Made by a program: the position numbers and the translations under genes. Of a DNA stretch of 46,808 nucleotides, positions 17,690 through 26,520 are shown in pieces (the first letter of the stretch is position 1; each line of letters opens with the position of its first letter). Source of the stretch: Acidimicrobiales bacterium (GTDB taxonomy: Bacteria; Actinomycetota; Acidimicrobiia; Acidimicrobiales; MedAcidi-G1). The notes under the pieces were generated by a model. The model searched no databases. It was not told the origin of the DNA and was given only the letters and a program-made list of their open reading frames with translations. Location: positions 1 through 46,808 of the forward strand of contig JAQWTI010000022.1 in the NCBI GenBank assembly GCA_029242745.1, read 5' to 3'.

Positions 17690-17806
17690 ATGCGTATGCG
17701 GAGAGTGGCAATTGCTCGGAGAACGCGGTACGTTTCCAACGTCCCCGAGGCATTTCGCGCCGGGGCTGCCCTACCGCAAGTATGGGTAGACCGATCCAAC
17801 GACTGA
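17690..17806 (+). CDS. possible 38-aa basic small protein before mreB
   Basis: ATG 17690 opens a 38-codon frame, MRMRRVAIARRTRYVSNVPE onward, ending with TGA just before the mreB leader. It is Arg-rich. No good Shine-Dalgarno or TAnnnT box is seen, so this may be chance. The 167-nt ndk-mreB gap otherwise holds no feature I can support. Confidence 0.2.
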   Translation: MRMRRVAIARRTRYVSNVPEAFRAGAALPQVWVDRSND

Positions 17807-17821
17807 CGGAGCCTCTGGGCG

Positions 17822-18883
17822 ATGGCTGACATTCCATACCGCCCAGGACGACCTGCACGAAGGCCCGTATTCGGATCCCGCGACATCGCGGTTGATTTAG
17901 GGACGGCAAACACGCTGGTTTCGGTACGTGGCGAGGGCATCATTTTGGACGAGCCTTCGGTCGTGGCAGTTAACTCCCTCGACGGCAATTTGTTGGCTGT
18001 GGGTGATGAGGCAAAGCGAATGATCGGGCGGACCCCGGACCATATACAAGCCGTACGTCCACTCAAGGATGGCGTAATCGCCGACTTTGAGGTATGCGAG
18101 AAAATGCTCCGCTACTTCATCCAGCAGGTTCACAACCGCAAGTGGGCTAAACCTCGAATGGTTATCTGCGTTCCATCGGGTGTGACTGGAGTGGAGCGAC
18201 GTGCTGTCCAAGAGGCCGCCGAGTATGCCGGCGCCCGTCCACCGGCTTACATAATTGAGGAACCCATGGCAGCGGCCATCGGTGTAGGTCTACCAGTCGC
18301 TGAACCCACTGGTTCAATGATCGTCGATATTGGCGGCGGGACCACTGAGGTAGCGGTGATCTCTCTTGGGGGAGTCGTAGCCGCCCAGTCCACACGGGTG
18401 GGTGGCGACGAGATGGATGACGCTGTGAAGCAGTTTTTGAAAAAAGATAAGAACGTTGACGTTGGCGTACGCACTGCTGAAAACATCAAAATCCGTCTGG
18501 GGTCCGCTCACCCGCTCATCCAGGAGATACGGGCTGAAGCGAGCGGACGAGGACTCCGGTCAGGGCTGCCTGAGTCCGTGGCATTCACAACGCGAGAGAT
18601 CCGCGCGGCCCTTGAGGAGCCTGTGTCAGCCATTATCGACACCGTGAAGATAACTCTCGATCAAACACCGCCTGAGTTGGCCGCCGACATCATGGACCGG
18701 GGCATCACACTCGCTGGAGGTGGTGCACTGCTGATCGGGCTAGCTGACCGAATCCGAATCGAGACTGGCATGCCAGTGTGGATGGCGCCCGATCCGTTGC
18801 GGGCTGTGGCCATGGGTGCAACTACGGTGCTTGAGGAATTCTCTCGTTTCGGCGACATGATCTTCGGCGACGACGCCGAGTAG
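17822..18883 (+). CDS. mreB: rod-shape-determining actin MreB
   Basis: A 353-aa bacterial actin organising lateral wall synthesis under the membrane. The phosphate-1 loop DLGTANTL, the IEEPMAAAIG block and the phosphate-2 loop DIGGGTTEVAV are intact. About 18 extra residues, rich in Arg and Pro, precede the first strand (FGSRDIAVDLG). GGAG lies about 10 nt before the ATG. It heads mreB-mreC-mreD-mrdA-rodA, all with gaps of 6 nt or less or with overlaps, so elongasome subunits are made together. Confidence 0.97.
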   Translation: MADIPYRPGRPARRPVFGSRDIAVDLGTANTLVSVRGEGIILDEPSVVAVNSLDGNLLAVGDEAKRMIGRTPDHIQAVRPLKDGVIADFEVCEKMLRYFIQQVHNRKWAKPRMVICVPSGVTGVERRAVQEAAEYAGARPPAYIIEEPMAAAIGVGLPVAEPTGSMIVDIGGGTTEVAVISLGGVVAAQSTRVGGDEMDDAVKQFLKKDKNVDVGVRTAENIKIRLGSAHPLIQEIRAEASGRGLRSGLPESVAFTTREIRAALEEPVSAIIDTVKITLDQTPPELAADIMDRGITLAGGGALLIGLADRIRIETGMPVWMAPDPLRAVAMGATTVLEEFSRFGDMIFGDDAE

Positions 18884-18889
18884 CGGACC

Positions 18890-19762
18890 GTGCCGGCTCC
18901 TCGGCCCACAGGCGCCCCCAAGCCCGTCTTGCTGATCCTGGTTGCTGCAGCCCTGACACTTCTGACTCTGCAGTATCGGGGAGTTGAACCACTGGGGGCT
19001 TTTGACCGAGGGCTACGTGATGTTATCGAGCCCCTTCGATCAGCCACGTCGCGGGTTGTGTCACCCGTCCGTTCTGTTTGGAACGGCATACTCGACTATG
19101 ACGAGTTGCAGGCTGAGAATGAGCGGTTGGCTGACGAACTGGCTCGGATGCGGGGCCGACGGCTGTCTTCGGAGGCTGATGCTGAGTTGTTGAAGCGCTT
19201 GCTGGGTGAGGTTGGTATCGCTTTTGCAGACCTGAACACCGTGGTGGTGCGGATCTTGGGAACGGCACCCGGGAACTTCGCAACCCACACCATTGAAGTG
19301 GACAAGGGGAGTGACGACGGTTTGGCTGAAGGCATGCCAGTGGTCACCGGTGCCGGACTAGTCGGTCGTCTGGAGTCTGTTGACCGGGCTCGGTCGGTAG
19401 TTCGACTGGCCACCCATCCTGATTTCAGGGTCGGTGTGCGACTAGTGCAATCACAAGATGAAGGTCTAGCGAGGGGCGGCGGCAGAACAGGATTCTTGGT
19501 GATCGATGCTGGCATCCGGATCGATGCGGTCGTCGAAGCCGGTGAGGTAGTTGTGACGTCGGGTGGGCGGAGCCGGTTTCCAGCCGACATTCCGGTTGGG
19601 CGAGTCTTCGACCCAGATGAAGGAAGCGGCTTCCAACGCGAGATTTTGGTGGAGCCAGCCGCTTCACTCGAAAATCTAAGTTTCCTGAATGTAGTTCTCA
19701 TAGGTGAGGACACGGAATTTTATCCGACAAGAGGATCGACCCCAGCGGATGAGTTGCCGTGA
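18890..19762 (+). CDS. mreC: rod-shape-determining protein MreC
   Basis: A 290-aa bitopic membrane protein linking MreB to PBP2 and RodA. One transmembrane helix (about residues 12-30), a coiled coil with heptad-like leucines (about 68-100; DELQAENERLADELARM) and the beta-barrel periplasmic domain (NTVVVRILG... VTGAGLVGRLESV... VVTSGG) follow the family order. GTG 18890 lies 6 nt after mreB, and the stop overlaps the mreD GTG (GTGA). Confidence 0.92.
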   Translation: MPAPRPTGAPKPVLLILVAAALTLLTLQYRGVEPLGAFDRGLRDVIEPLRSATSRVVSPVRSVWNGILDYDELQAENERLADELARMRGRRLSSEADAELLKRLLGEVGIAFADLNTVVVRILGTAPGNFATHTIEVDKGSDDGLAEGMPVVTGAGLVGRLESVDRARSVVRLATHPDFRVGVRLVQSQDEGLARGGGRTGFLVIDAGIRIDAVVEAGEVVVTSGGRSRFPADIPVGRVFDPDEGSGFQREILVEPAASLENLSFLNVVLIGEDTEFYPTRGSTPADELP

Positions 19763-20328
19763 CGGGGCGGTTTCGCGTTCTGGCGCTGCTCCTGAGTGCG
19801 GCCATCTTCCAGGCCACGGTGTTTGACGAACTTCGACTAAACGGAGTGTCTGTCGAGTACCTGCTGTTGGTGTCGCTGCTGGCTGGCTTCCACGGTGGTC
19901 CAGACCGTGGCGCGTGGGTCGCCTTTCTGGCTGGCTTGTTGCATGACTCCGTGTGCTCTATCCCACTAGGTGTTCACGCTTTGGTATTCGCGCCGGTCGC
20001 TGCGACGGCTGGCCATCTGTCGGTCCGTCTGGCTGATGGGGCCCGTGCGCTAGCCGTGGCCGGACTAGCTGGCATGGTGATGGTCGGCGTGATCGGAGCG
20101 TCCTGTGTGGGTGCACTGTTCGGGCTTCATGCGAATACCGGAGTTGATTTGGTGCTCACAGCAGGAATTTCAGCACTCATGACACTGGTCGTGTTTGCTC
20201 CGACGAACCGGATCGTGCGGTGGGCGGTTACTGGTGGACTACCGGTCGATATCTCACTTGACCAGGGGCCACGTTCTGAGGGCCCTCGGAAACGGCTCAT
20301 AGCGTCGGAGAGGTCGTCTCTCAGGTGA
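19759..20328 (+). CDS. mreD: rod-shape-determining protein MreD
   Basis: A 189-aa, strongly hydrophobic protein with several predicted membrane helices (LALLLSAAIFQATVF; a LLLVSLLAGF stretch; AGLAGMVMVGVIGASCVGALFG; a helix near 130-150). Sequence motifs are weak, as usual for MreD; the call rests mainly on size, topology and position between mreC and mrdA. Both ends overlap the neighbours by 4 nt (GTGA). Confidence 0.85.
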   Translation: MTGRFRVLALLLSAAIFQATVFDELRLNGVSVEYLLLVSLLAGFHGGPDRGAWVAFLAGLLHDSVCSIPLGVHALVFAPVAATAGHLSVRLADGARALAVAGLAGMVMVGVIGASCVGALFGLHANTGVDLVLTAGISALMTLVVFAPTNRIVRWAVTGGLPVDISLDQGPRSEGPRKRLIASERSSLR

Positions 20329-22592
20329 ACGCCGTCAGTCGCTATCGGATGCGTGTTCTGGCCATAGTCGGCCTGTCGATGTTCGTAGCGCTAACCGCCC
20401 GGCTTTGGTACCTCCAGGTCATGGTGAGCGAAGAGGCCATGGCTACTGCCCGCAGCAACATCACCCGGGTCATCCCAGTTCCTGCGCCGCGTGGCCGTAT
20501 TCTCGACGTGAACGGCCATGTCTTGGTGGGTAACCGGACGACCACGGTGCTGACTATGAATCGCCATGAGCTCGGTGAGGCCGGATTCTCTGATGCAGAG
20601 ACCCAGGTGATGCTCACTGAGATAGCCATCGAGATCAATCGATCAGGACAGTTGGTGAAGGTCTCTGATGTGGAGCGCGCCCTAAAAGACCCTTCTTATG
20701 GTCGCTATGACGATGTGCCCATTGCCCATGAAGTAGGTGGAGAACTTTTGGTATTTTTTGGAGAGCGACCTCACCGATTCCCGGGGGTCCGTGTCACTGA
20801 GAGCACGGTACGTTCCTACCTGTACGGCGATCTAGCAAGCCACGTCTTGGGCTGGGTCGGCCCGGTAAACGATGCCGAGCTTCGAGTCCGGCGACCACCG
20901 GTGGGTAAGGAATATCGCCTCCGAGACCGGATCGGTAAAGCCGGCGTTGAGCTCATGTTTGAAAATGATCTTCGAGGCGTTGCGGGCCGCAAGGTGGTAG
21001 AAGTTGACCGCCTTGGAGAGATTGTGCGAGAGCGCAATGACTTATTTGTCCCCCCACTACCCGGTAACGACATCGTTCTAACACTTGACGTCGACATCCA
21101 GTACCTCGTTGAGCGAGAGTTGGAACGTTCCATTCTTTTGGCTCGGACCCGTGAACCTGATGGGGATCCAAATGATCCGAGCAAACTCTTACCGACTTTT
21201 GACGCACCGGGTGGAGCGGTAGTTCTCCTAGATCCGATGATTGGATCAGTGGTCGCCATGGCGTCCTATCCGACCTATGACCCCAATGACTCAATCGGTG
21301 GCTTCTCGCTCAACCAGTGGGCAGAGTTAAACGACCCGGCTAACGATCTTCCGATGTTCAACCGGGCAATTCAGGGCGAGTACGCCCCAGGGTCGACTTT
21401 CAAACTATTCACTGCTCATGCTGCTTGGCACGAAGGAGTCTTTGGAGTAGGCGCGGTCCCGAGGGCAGATGAGTTATGGGATGACCCTGGGGCCTATGTG
21501 CTGCGGGCATGCGGAGACGTTGATCCGACAGATCCACCTCCTGGTTGCCGTTATCGCAATGCTGGCGAAAAGCGCTACGACAGCGTAGATCTCGTACGCA
21601 GCCTTACGGTGTCCAGCGACGTCTACTACTACCGGATCGGTGAATCTATCTATACCAATCCAGGGCACTCTGATACAGCGATCCAGGACGCCGCTGCGGG
21701 ATACGGCTTGGGGTTGGAGTCAGGGGTCACCCTGCCGTTTGAGCAGAAGGGCTACCTGCCAACCCCGACCAATCGTCGGTCTCGACATGAGGCAAACCCG
21801 GTTGCCTTTCCCGAGTGGGGATGGTCGACTGGGGACAACGTAATTACGGCAATTGGGCAGGGCGAGGTTCTAGTTACTCCACTCCAGCTGGCTAATGCCT
21901 TCGCTATCTTCGCTAACGGCGGGGTGCGGTTTGCTCCAAACGTGGTGGACCGGGTACTGGGGCGCGACGGTGAACTGGTTCGGACCTTTGGCCCACGGGC
22001 GCTATCTACCGTAGACATCGATCCCAGCTTTAGGAATCGGGTCGTCAGAGGACTCGCCGGTGTTACCGCCGATGAGGAAGGTACGGCCTATTGGGCGTTC
22101 AACTCTGAGGCAACTGATGGGGTCTACTTCCCATTAGAGGAGTTCCCGATTGCTGCAAAGACAGGAACTGCCGAGGTCCGAGGTAAGGCTGATACCTCCA
22201 TTTTTGCCGCCTTTGGGCCGGCGGAGATGCCGACTCATACCATGGTGGCCGTTCTGGAAGAGGCTGGATTCGGCTCGAGTGTGGCCGCACCGCTGGTAGC
22301 CCGGGTGTTGGAAAAGGTTTTAGAGGACACCGTGCCTAACGCTCCGTTGGCTGCAGAGCGATATGCCCGTTCTACTGCTCTGCCTCTCTGCGTGGCTTGG
22401 CACCAGTGGCGGATAGGCAACACGCTGGACCGACTCGAAGAAGCCACACCGGCATCGAACGATGCGGGCGGTCCGGTATTGGACGCCTCTGGCAAGGTGC
22501 TGGTGAGGGGAATCAGGGTCGATTGCGAGGACCTGATCAAAGACGTGTTGGACGTGTTCGATGCCGAGTTGAACAGTGGAGGGAGTGAGTAA
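20325..22592 (+). CDS. mrdA: penicillin-binding protein 2 (elongasome transpeptidase)
   Basis: A 755-aa class B PBP cross-linking peptidoglycan with RodA. It has one N-terminal membrane helix (about 10-28), the dimerisation domain (PAPRGRILDVNGHVL) and the transpeptidase domain with Ser357 in STFK, an SSD motif (TVSSDVYYY) and KTG at 612-614. It is longer than typical PBP2 because about 100 residues follow the transpeptidase core, including three cysteines; that tail is unassigned. GTG 20325 overlaps mreD; the stop overlaps rodA (TAATG). Confidence 0.95.
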   Translation: MNAVSRYRMRVLAIVGLSMFVALTARLWYLQVMVSEEAMATARSNITRVIPVPAPRGRILDVNGHVLVGNRTTTVLTMNRHELGEAGFSDAETQVMLTEIAIEINRSGQLVKVSDVERALKDPSYGRYDDVPIAHEVGGELLVFFGERPHRFPGVRVTESTVRSYLYGDLASHVLGWVGPVNDAELRVRRPPVGKEYRLRDRIGKAGVELMFENDLRGVAGRKVVEVDRLGEIVRERNDLFVPPLPGNDIVLTLDVDIQYLVERELERSILLARTREPDGDPNDPSKLLPTFDAPGGAVVLLDPMIGSVVAMASYPTYDPNDSIGGFSLNQWAELNDPANDLPMFNRAIQGEYAPGSTFKLFTAHAAWHEGVFGVGAVPRADELWDDPGAYVLRACGDVDPTDPPPGCRYRNAGEKRYDSVDLVRSLTVSSDVYYYRIGESIYTNPGHSDTAIQDAAAGYGLGLESGVTLPFEQKGYLPTPTNRRSRHEANPVAFPEWGWSTGDNVITAIGQGEVLVTPLQLANAFAIFANGGVRFAPNVVDRVLGRDGELVRTFGPRALSTVDIDPSFRNRVVRGLAGVTADEEGTAYWAFNSEATDGVYFPLEEFPIAAKTGTAEVRGKADTSIFAAFGPAEMPTHTMVAVLEEAGFGSSVAAPLVARVLEKVLEDTVPNAPLAAERYARSTALPLCVAWHQWRIGNTLDRLEEATPASNDAGGPVLDASGKVLVRGIRVDCEDLIKDVLDVFDAELNSGGSE

Positions 22593-23728
22593 TGGTCGAC
22601 CTCCGGCGCCCCAACTACGACTCTCCCCGTGTTCTGCGGCACGTAGACTTCCTGCTTCCAGTTTTGACGCTGGCCATGGCGGCGATTGGGGTATTGATGG
22701 TCTACTCGGCCACTCGCGGGCCGGCAACGGACCTACGCCCCGCTGAGACGTTCTTTCTCGGACGTCAGGCGAGAATGGTAGGTCTGGGGGCGGGGGCAAT
22801 GGCGCTGGCAGCCTGGTTCGGACATCGGCGCCTGCAGCGGATGCTTTGGGTGATCCACGGTGCGACTCTGGTCGTGCTGACTGCAGTGCTATTTGTGGGA
22901 AACCAGGTGAAAGGTTCTCGGTCATGGTTCCAATTTGGCGCCGTCGGACTTCAGCCTTCGGAACTAGGCAAGGTTTCGTTGATCGTGGTTTTGGCTGCTT
23001 GGCTGGGGAGAACCGAAGAACCTTCGGGCCTCCGGGTGGTGGTCACTGCGTTACTCGTAGCCGGGCCTGTTTGCCTAATTGTCTTACAACCAGATTTGGG
23101 CACAGTGCTAGTCTATGGGGCTATTGCCGCCGGAATGAGTTTCGTGGCTGGCGTGAGAGGTAGGCACCTGCTGATTCTCGGGCTTCTGCTGGTGAGCGGT
23201 GTCGTTGCGGTGCTCCAGTCTGCGGTGCTCGAGGACTATCAGATTCGCCGCCTGCTGGTCTTCGTAGACGAGGAAACGGACACTGCGGCTAGCTACAACC
23301 TTGAGCAGGCTGAGGTGGCTATTGGTAACGGCGGTCTGACTGGTCGTGGTCTTTTCCAAGGAACGCAGAACAACTCTGCGTTGGTTCCTGAACAGCAGAC
23401 AGACTTTATTTTCACAGTGGTAGCTGAAGAGACCGGTTTCATGGGTGGAGCGGTGGTCCTAGGCCTAGTCGGGCTGCTCCTCCTCCGGGTATGGAGAATC
23501 GGCCAGATGGCCGACGACCGTTTCGGGATGCTTCTAGCTGCCGGAGTGTTTTCGATGCTGGTGTTTCAGGTCTTCCAGAGTGTGGGAATGTCTACAGGGA
23601 TCATGCCTATCACCGGCATTCCCTTCCCGCTGGTCAGTTACGGGGGGTCCTCGCTGCTCGCGACTTGTATTGCTCTAGGCCTGATCGAGAGTGTTCACAT
23701 GCGACGCCATGAGAAGTTGAGCAGGTAG
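22592..23728 (+). CDS. rodA: peptidoglycan glycosyltransferase RodA
   Basis: A 378-aa SEDS-family polytopic membrane protein that polymerises lipid II, paired with PBP2. The conserved KGSRSWFQFGAVGLQPSELGK block, the LQPDLGT region and the FPLVSYGGSSLL segment near the C terminus are diagnostic for RodA/FtsW. The elongasome location favours RodA over FtsW. ATG 22592 shares its A with the mrdA TAA. Confidence 0.95.
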   Translation: MVDLRRPNYDSPRVLRHVDFLLPVLTLAMAAIGVLMVYSATRGPATDLRPAETFFLGRQARMVGLGAGAMALAAWFGHRRLQRMLWVIHGATLVVLTAVLFVGNQVKGSRSWFQFGAVGLQPSELGKVSLIVVLAAWLGRTEEPSGLRVVVTALLVAGPVCLIVLQPDLGTVLVYGAIAAGMSFVAGVRGRHLLILGLLLVSGVVAVLQSAVLEDYQIRRLLVFVDEETDTAASYNLEQAEVAIGNGGLTGRGLFQGTQNNSALVPEQQTDFIFTVVAEETGFMGGAVVLGLVGLLLLRVWRIGQMADDRFGMLLAAGVFSMLVFQVFQSVGMSTGIMPITGIPFPLVSYGGSSLLATCIALGLIESVHMRRHEKLSR

Positions 23729-23764
23729 CCGACCCAGCAAGGCGGGGCGGGCACTTCGAATCGC

Positions 23765-23770
23765 TACGCT
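23765..23770 (+). promoter_or_regulatory. -10 box of radical SAM gene, leaderless type
   Basis: TACGCT ends 9 nt before ATG 23780 in the 51-nt gap after rodA, suggesting a separate promoter for the radical SAM/RNase/L21 group. Confidence 0.5.
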
Positions 23771-23779
23771 GAACAGATC

Positions 23780-25762
23780 ATGAGCGCTCTCTGGCCTCAA
23801 CTCGAGCGTGTCCTTAGTGAAGTACAGAAACCGGCCCGCTACATCGGCTGTGAGGATGGGATGACCATCCCCGACCACCATCCCGACGCAGTGGCTTGGC
23901 TCCTGCTTTATCCGGACACTTACGAAGTGGGCCTCCCCAATCAGGGTCTGCAAATTCTTTACGAGATCCTCAATGAGCGTCCCGATGCGGTTGCTGAGCG
24001 CAGTTATGCCCCGTGGACCGATATGGCCGAGGTGCTTCGCCGAGAGGGGCTGCCATTATTCTCGGTCGATACTCACCGGGCAGCAGGCGACTTCGACGTC
24101 TTGGCGTTCAATCTGTCAGCTGAATTGGTGTTCACCAACGTGTTGGAGTGTGTCGATCTAGCAGGAATTCCGGTTCGCACAGCCGATCGAACCGACGATG
24201 ATCCGTTGGTGATGGTTGGTGGCCACTGCGCGTACAACCCGGAACCACTGGCCGATTTCGTTGATGCTGCGGTCTTAGGTGATGGTGAGGAGGTCGTCGG
24301 CGAAATCACTGAAGTGCTAGCCGCATGGAAAGCGGCTGGTGGTGGTCGTAGGTCCGACCTGCACCGGCTACTAGCCACGGTAACCGGGGTCTACGTACCT
24401 TCTTTGTACGAAGCGACCTTCGCCAGTGGACGTCTCACAAAGGTAGCCCCAGCACCCGAATCAGTGGAAGCCGTTGAGGTGGTGGAGAAACGTACGGTGG
24501 CTGATCTAGCGGAGTGGCCATACCCGAAGCAACAGTTGGTGCCGGTGACCGAGGTGGTCCATGACCGTCTCAATGTAGAGGTATTCCGAGGTTGCACCCG
24601 AGGTTGCCGTTTCTGTCAGGCGGGGATGATTACTCGACCGGTGCGAGAACGTCCGGCCGACCAGGTCCGGACCATGGTGGCTGAAGGTCTGCGGCGAACT
24701 GGCTATGACGAGGTGGCCCTCACGTCATTGTCCACGGCTGACTTCAGCGGAATTGAACAGGTTGTGGCGGAGACGATTGCCGACGACGCGTGCGGGCAGG
24801 TCTCCGTGTCGCTACCCAGTCTGAGGGTTGATGCCTTCACTGTCGGGATTGCGGCGGAGATCCAAAAAGCCCGTAGAACCGGGCTGACCTTCGCTCCCGA
24901 GGCGGGTACCTGGAGGATGCGCCAGGTCATTAACAAGTTGATTCGCGAGGAAGACCTTTACGCCGCTGTCGAGGCCGCCTATTCCCAAGGGTGGCGACGA
25001 GTGAAGTTGTACTTTCTGACTGGACTTCCTACGGAAACCGATGAAGACACTCTGGGTATCTTGAGAATGGCTCGCCGGTGTGTCGAGGTGGGTCGCCAAC
25101 ACCTACACAACCCATCTGTGACGGTGTCTGTCGGTGGCTTTGTACCCAAGCCGTTCACCCCGTTTCAATGGTTTGGCCAGAACACCGAAATCGAGCTCCG
25201 GCGGAAGGTGGGCTTGCTGCGAGACGAACTGAAGCGCGATACCAAGGGTTATCGGGGCGTCCAGCTCAAGTGGCATGACCCTAAGGCGACAGCAATCGAA
25301 GGTCTGCTGAGCCGCGGTGACCGCCGTCTAGGCCCGGTGATAGAGGATGTCTGGCGGTCTGGAGGCGTGTTCCAGGAGTGGGGTGAGCACTTCAACCTGG
25401 AGCTCTGGATGGCAGCCTTGGAGCGTCAAGGTTTGACTCTCGAGGAAATGGTTTATCGGCACCGCGTCGAGGACGAGGCCTTTGCCTGGGACCACCTGTC
25501 GGCTGGGCTCCACCGAGACTTTCTTTGGCAGGACTGGCGAGATGCTCTTGAATCTGTAGGCCTCGAAGATTGTCGTTGGACTCCTTGCTACGACTGTGGA
25601 GCCTGTACCGGTTACGGGATCGAGCACGTTGTGGCTTCTGCGGTGCCGCCGGCGGGTGGCAGTCAGGGGACCGGGCAGGACCTGGCCACCGGTGGTGAAG
25701 TGCCAGTGCTGTTAACGGCGGGACCCGCTAGGCGAAAGACGATGCCGGTGGTGAGAGTCTGA
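23780..25762 (+). CDS. radical SAM protein, TIGR03960-like (B12-binding-like N terminus)
   Basis: A 660-aa protein. The N-terminal half resembles a cobalamin-binding-type fold (EVGLPNQGLQILYEILN; MVGGHCAYNPEPLADF). The radical SAM core carries the 4Fe-4S motif CTRGCRFC (Cys272, 276, 279), and a Cys-rich C terminus (TPCYDCGACTGYGI) could bind another cluster or metal. Family members of this kind lie next to rng in many bacteria; their reaction is not established to my knowledge. It shares one base with the DUF2344 gene (TGATG), which is fused to it in some lineages. Confidence 0.88.
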   Translation: MSALWPQLERVLSEVQKPARYIGCEDGMTIPDHHPDAVAWLLLYPDTYEVGLPNQGLQILYEILNERPDAVAERSYAPWTDMAEVLRREGLPLFSVDTHRAAGDFDVLAFNLSAELVFTNVLECVDLAGIPVRTADRTDDDPLVMVGGHCAYNPEPLADFVDAAVLGDGEEVVGEITEVLAAWKAAGGGRRSDLHRLLATVTGVYVPSLYEATFASGRLTKVAPAPESVEAVEVVEKRTVADLAEWPYPKQQLVPVTEVVHDRLNVEVFRGCTRGCRFCQAGMITRPVRERPADQVRTMVAEGLRRTGYDEVALTSLSTADFSGIEQVVAETIADDACGQVSVSLPSLRVDAFTVGIAAEIQKARRTGLTFAPEAGTWRMRQVINKLIREEDLYAAVEAAYSQGWRRVKLYFLTGLPTETDEDTLGILRMARRCVEVGRQHLHNPSVTVSVGGFVPKPFTPFQWFGQNTEIELRRKVGLLRDELKRDTKGYRGVQLKWHDPKATAIEGLLSRGDRRLGPVIEDVWRSGGVFQEWGEHFNLELWMAALERQGLTLEEMVYRHRVEDEAFAWDHLSAGLHRDFLWQDWRDALESVGLEDCRWTPCYDCGACTGYGIEHVVASAVPPAGGSQGTGQDLATGGEVPVLLTAGPARRKTMPVVRV

Positions 25763-26502
25763 TGCGTGTCCGGATTCGCTTTCATAAGAAGGGCAAAATT
25801 CGTTTCACTAGCCATCGAGACGTCGCCCGAATTTGGGAGAGAGCGTTTCGGCGCGCCAGCATCGGAGTGGCTTACAGCCAGGGCTTCTCACCCCGACAGA
25901 AGTTGTCGTTTGGACTGGCCCTCTCTACGGGCTATGAGTCCGAGGCGGAGTTCCTTGAGGTGGACCTAGTTGATGACCGGTTCTGCGATGAAGGTATCTG
26001 GATGGATGGTGGAGGCTCACACGTGGGTACTACCTTGGCCGAGACGTTGAGCGACGTCTTGCCGGTTGGAATTGACGTGGTAGCAGTTGCGCCAGTCGAA
26101 AAGGGTGATTCGCTACAGCAGGCGGTGGTGGCCTGCACATGGGCTATAGAAGTAGACAATATCGGGTTAAGCGACGCCGAAGGATGGGTGGCCGATGTGC
26201 TCTCCCGTTCCAAGATCGTTGTCGAGCGGGAGCGCAAGGGAAAGCCGGTCGTCGAAGACCTGCGGCCCCAAGTGCACGCACTCGGCGTTACCGGGGCGAC
26301 GGCTACCGGGGTCAGACTGCTAGCTGACCTCGGAACCCAACCCCGGGCACTCAGGCCATCGGAACTGCTGGTGGCGGTGGATCCGCCGCTAGCGGCCCGA
26401 ACTGTGTGCAGGATGCACCAATGGATGTCGCAGGGAGTCGACCGCGAGGAGCCTTTGATGGCCCCGGTCAGTCCTGCCCCGCCGGCCTGGGTGTCGGCGT
26501 GA
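25762..26502 (+). CDS. DUF2344 / TIGR03936-like partner of radical SAM protein
   Basis: A 246-aa protein starting MRVRIRFHKKGKIRFTSHRD and containing the ARIWERAFRRASIGVAYSQGFSPRQKLSFGLALSTGYES block typical of the TIGR03936 family. Function is unknown. Position between the radical SAM gene and RNase G/E is conserved widely, hinting at a role in RNA or ribosome modification (inference). Translation is coupled to the upstream gene by a one-base overlap. Confidence 0.87.
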   Translation: MRVRIRFHKKGKIRFTSHRDVARIWERAFRRASIGVAYSQGFSPRQKLSFGLALSTGYESEAEFLEVDLVDDRFCDEGIWMDGGGSHVGTTLAETLSDVLPVGIDVVAVAPVEKGDSLQQAVVACTWAIEVDNIGLSDAEGWVADVLSRSKIVVERERKGKPVVEDLRPQVHALGVTGATATGVRLLADLGTQPRALRPSELLVAVDPPLAARTVCRMHQWMSQGVDREEPLMAPVSPAPPAWVSA

Positions 26503-26520
26503 TGAGAAGGGAAAACGCCC

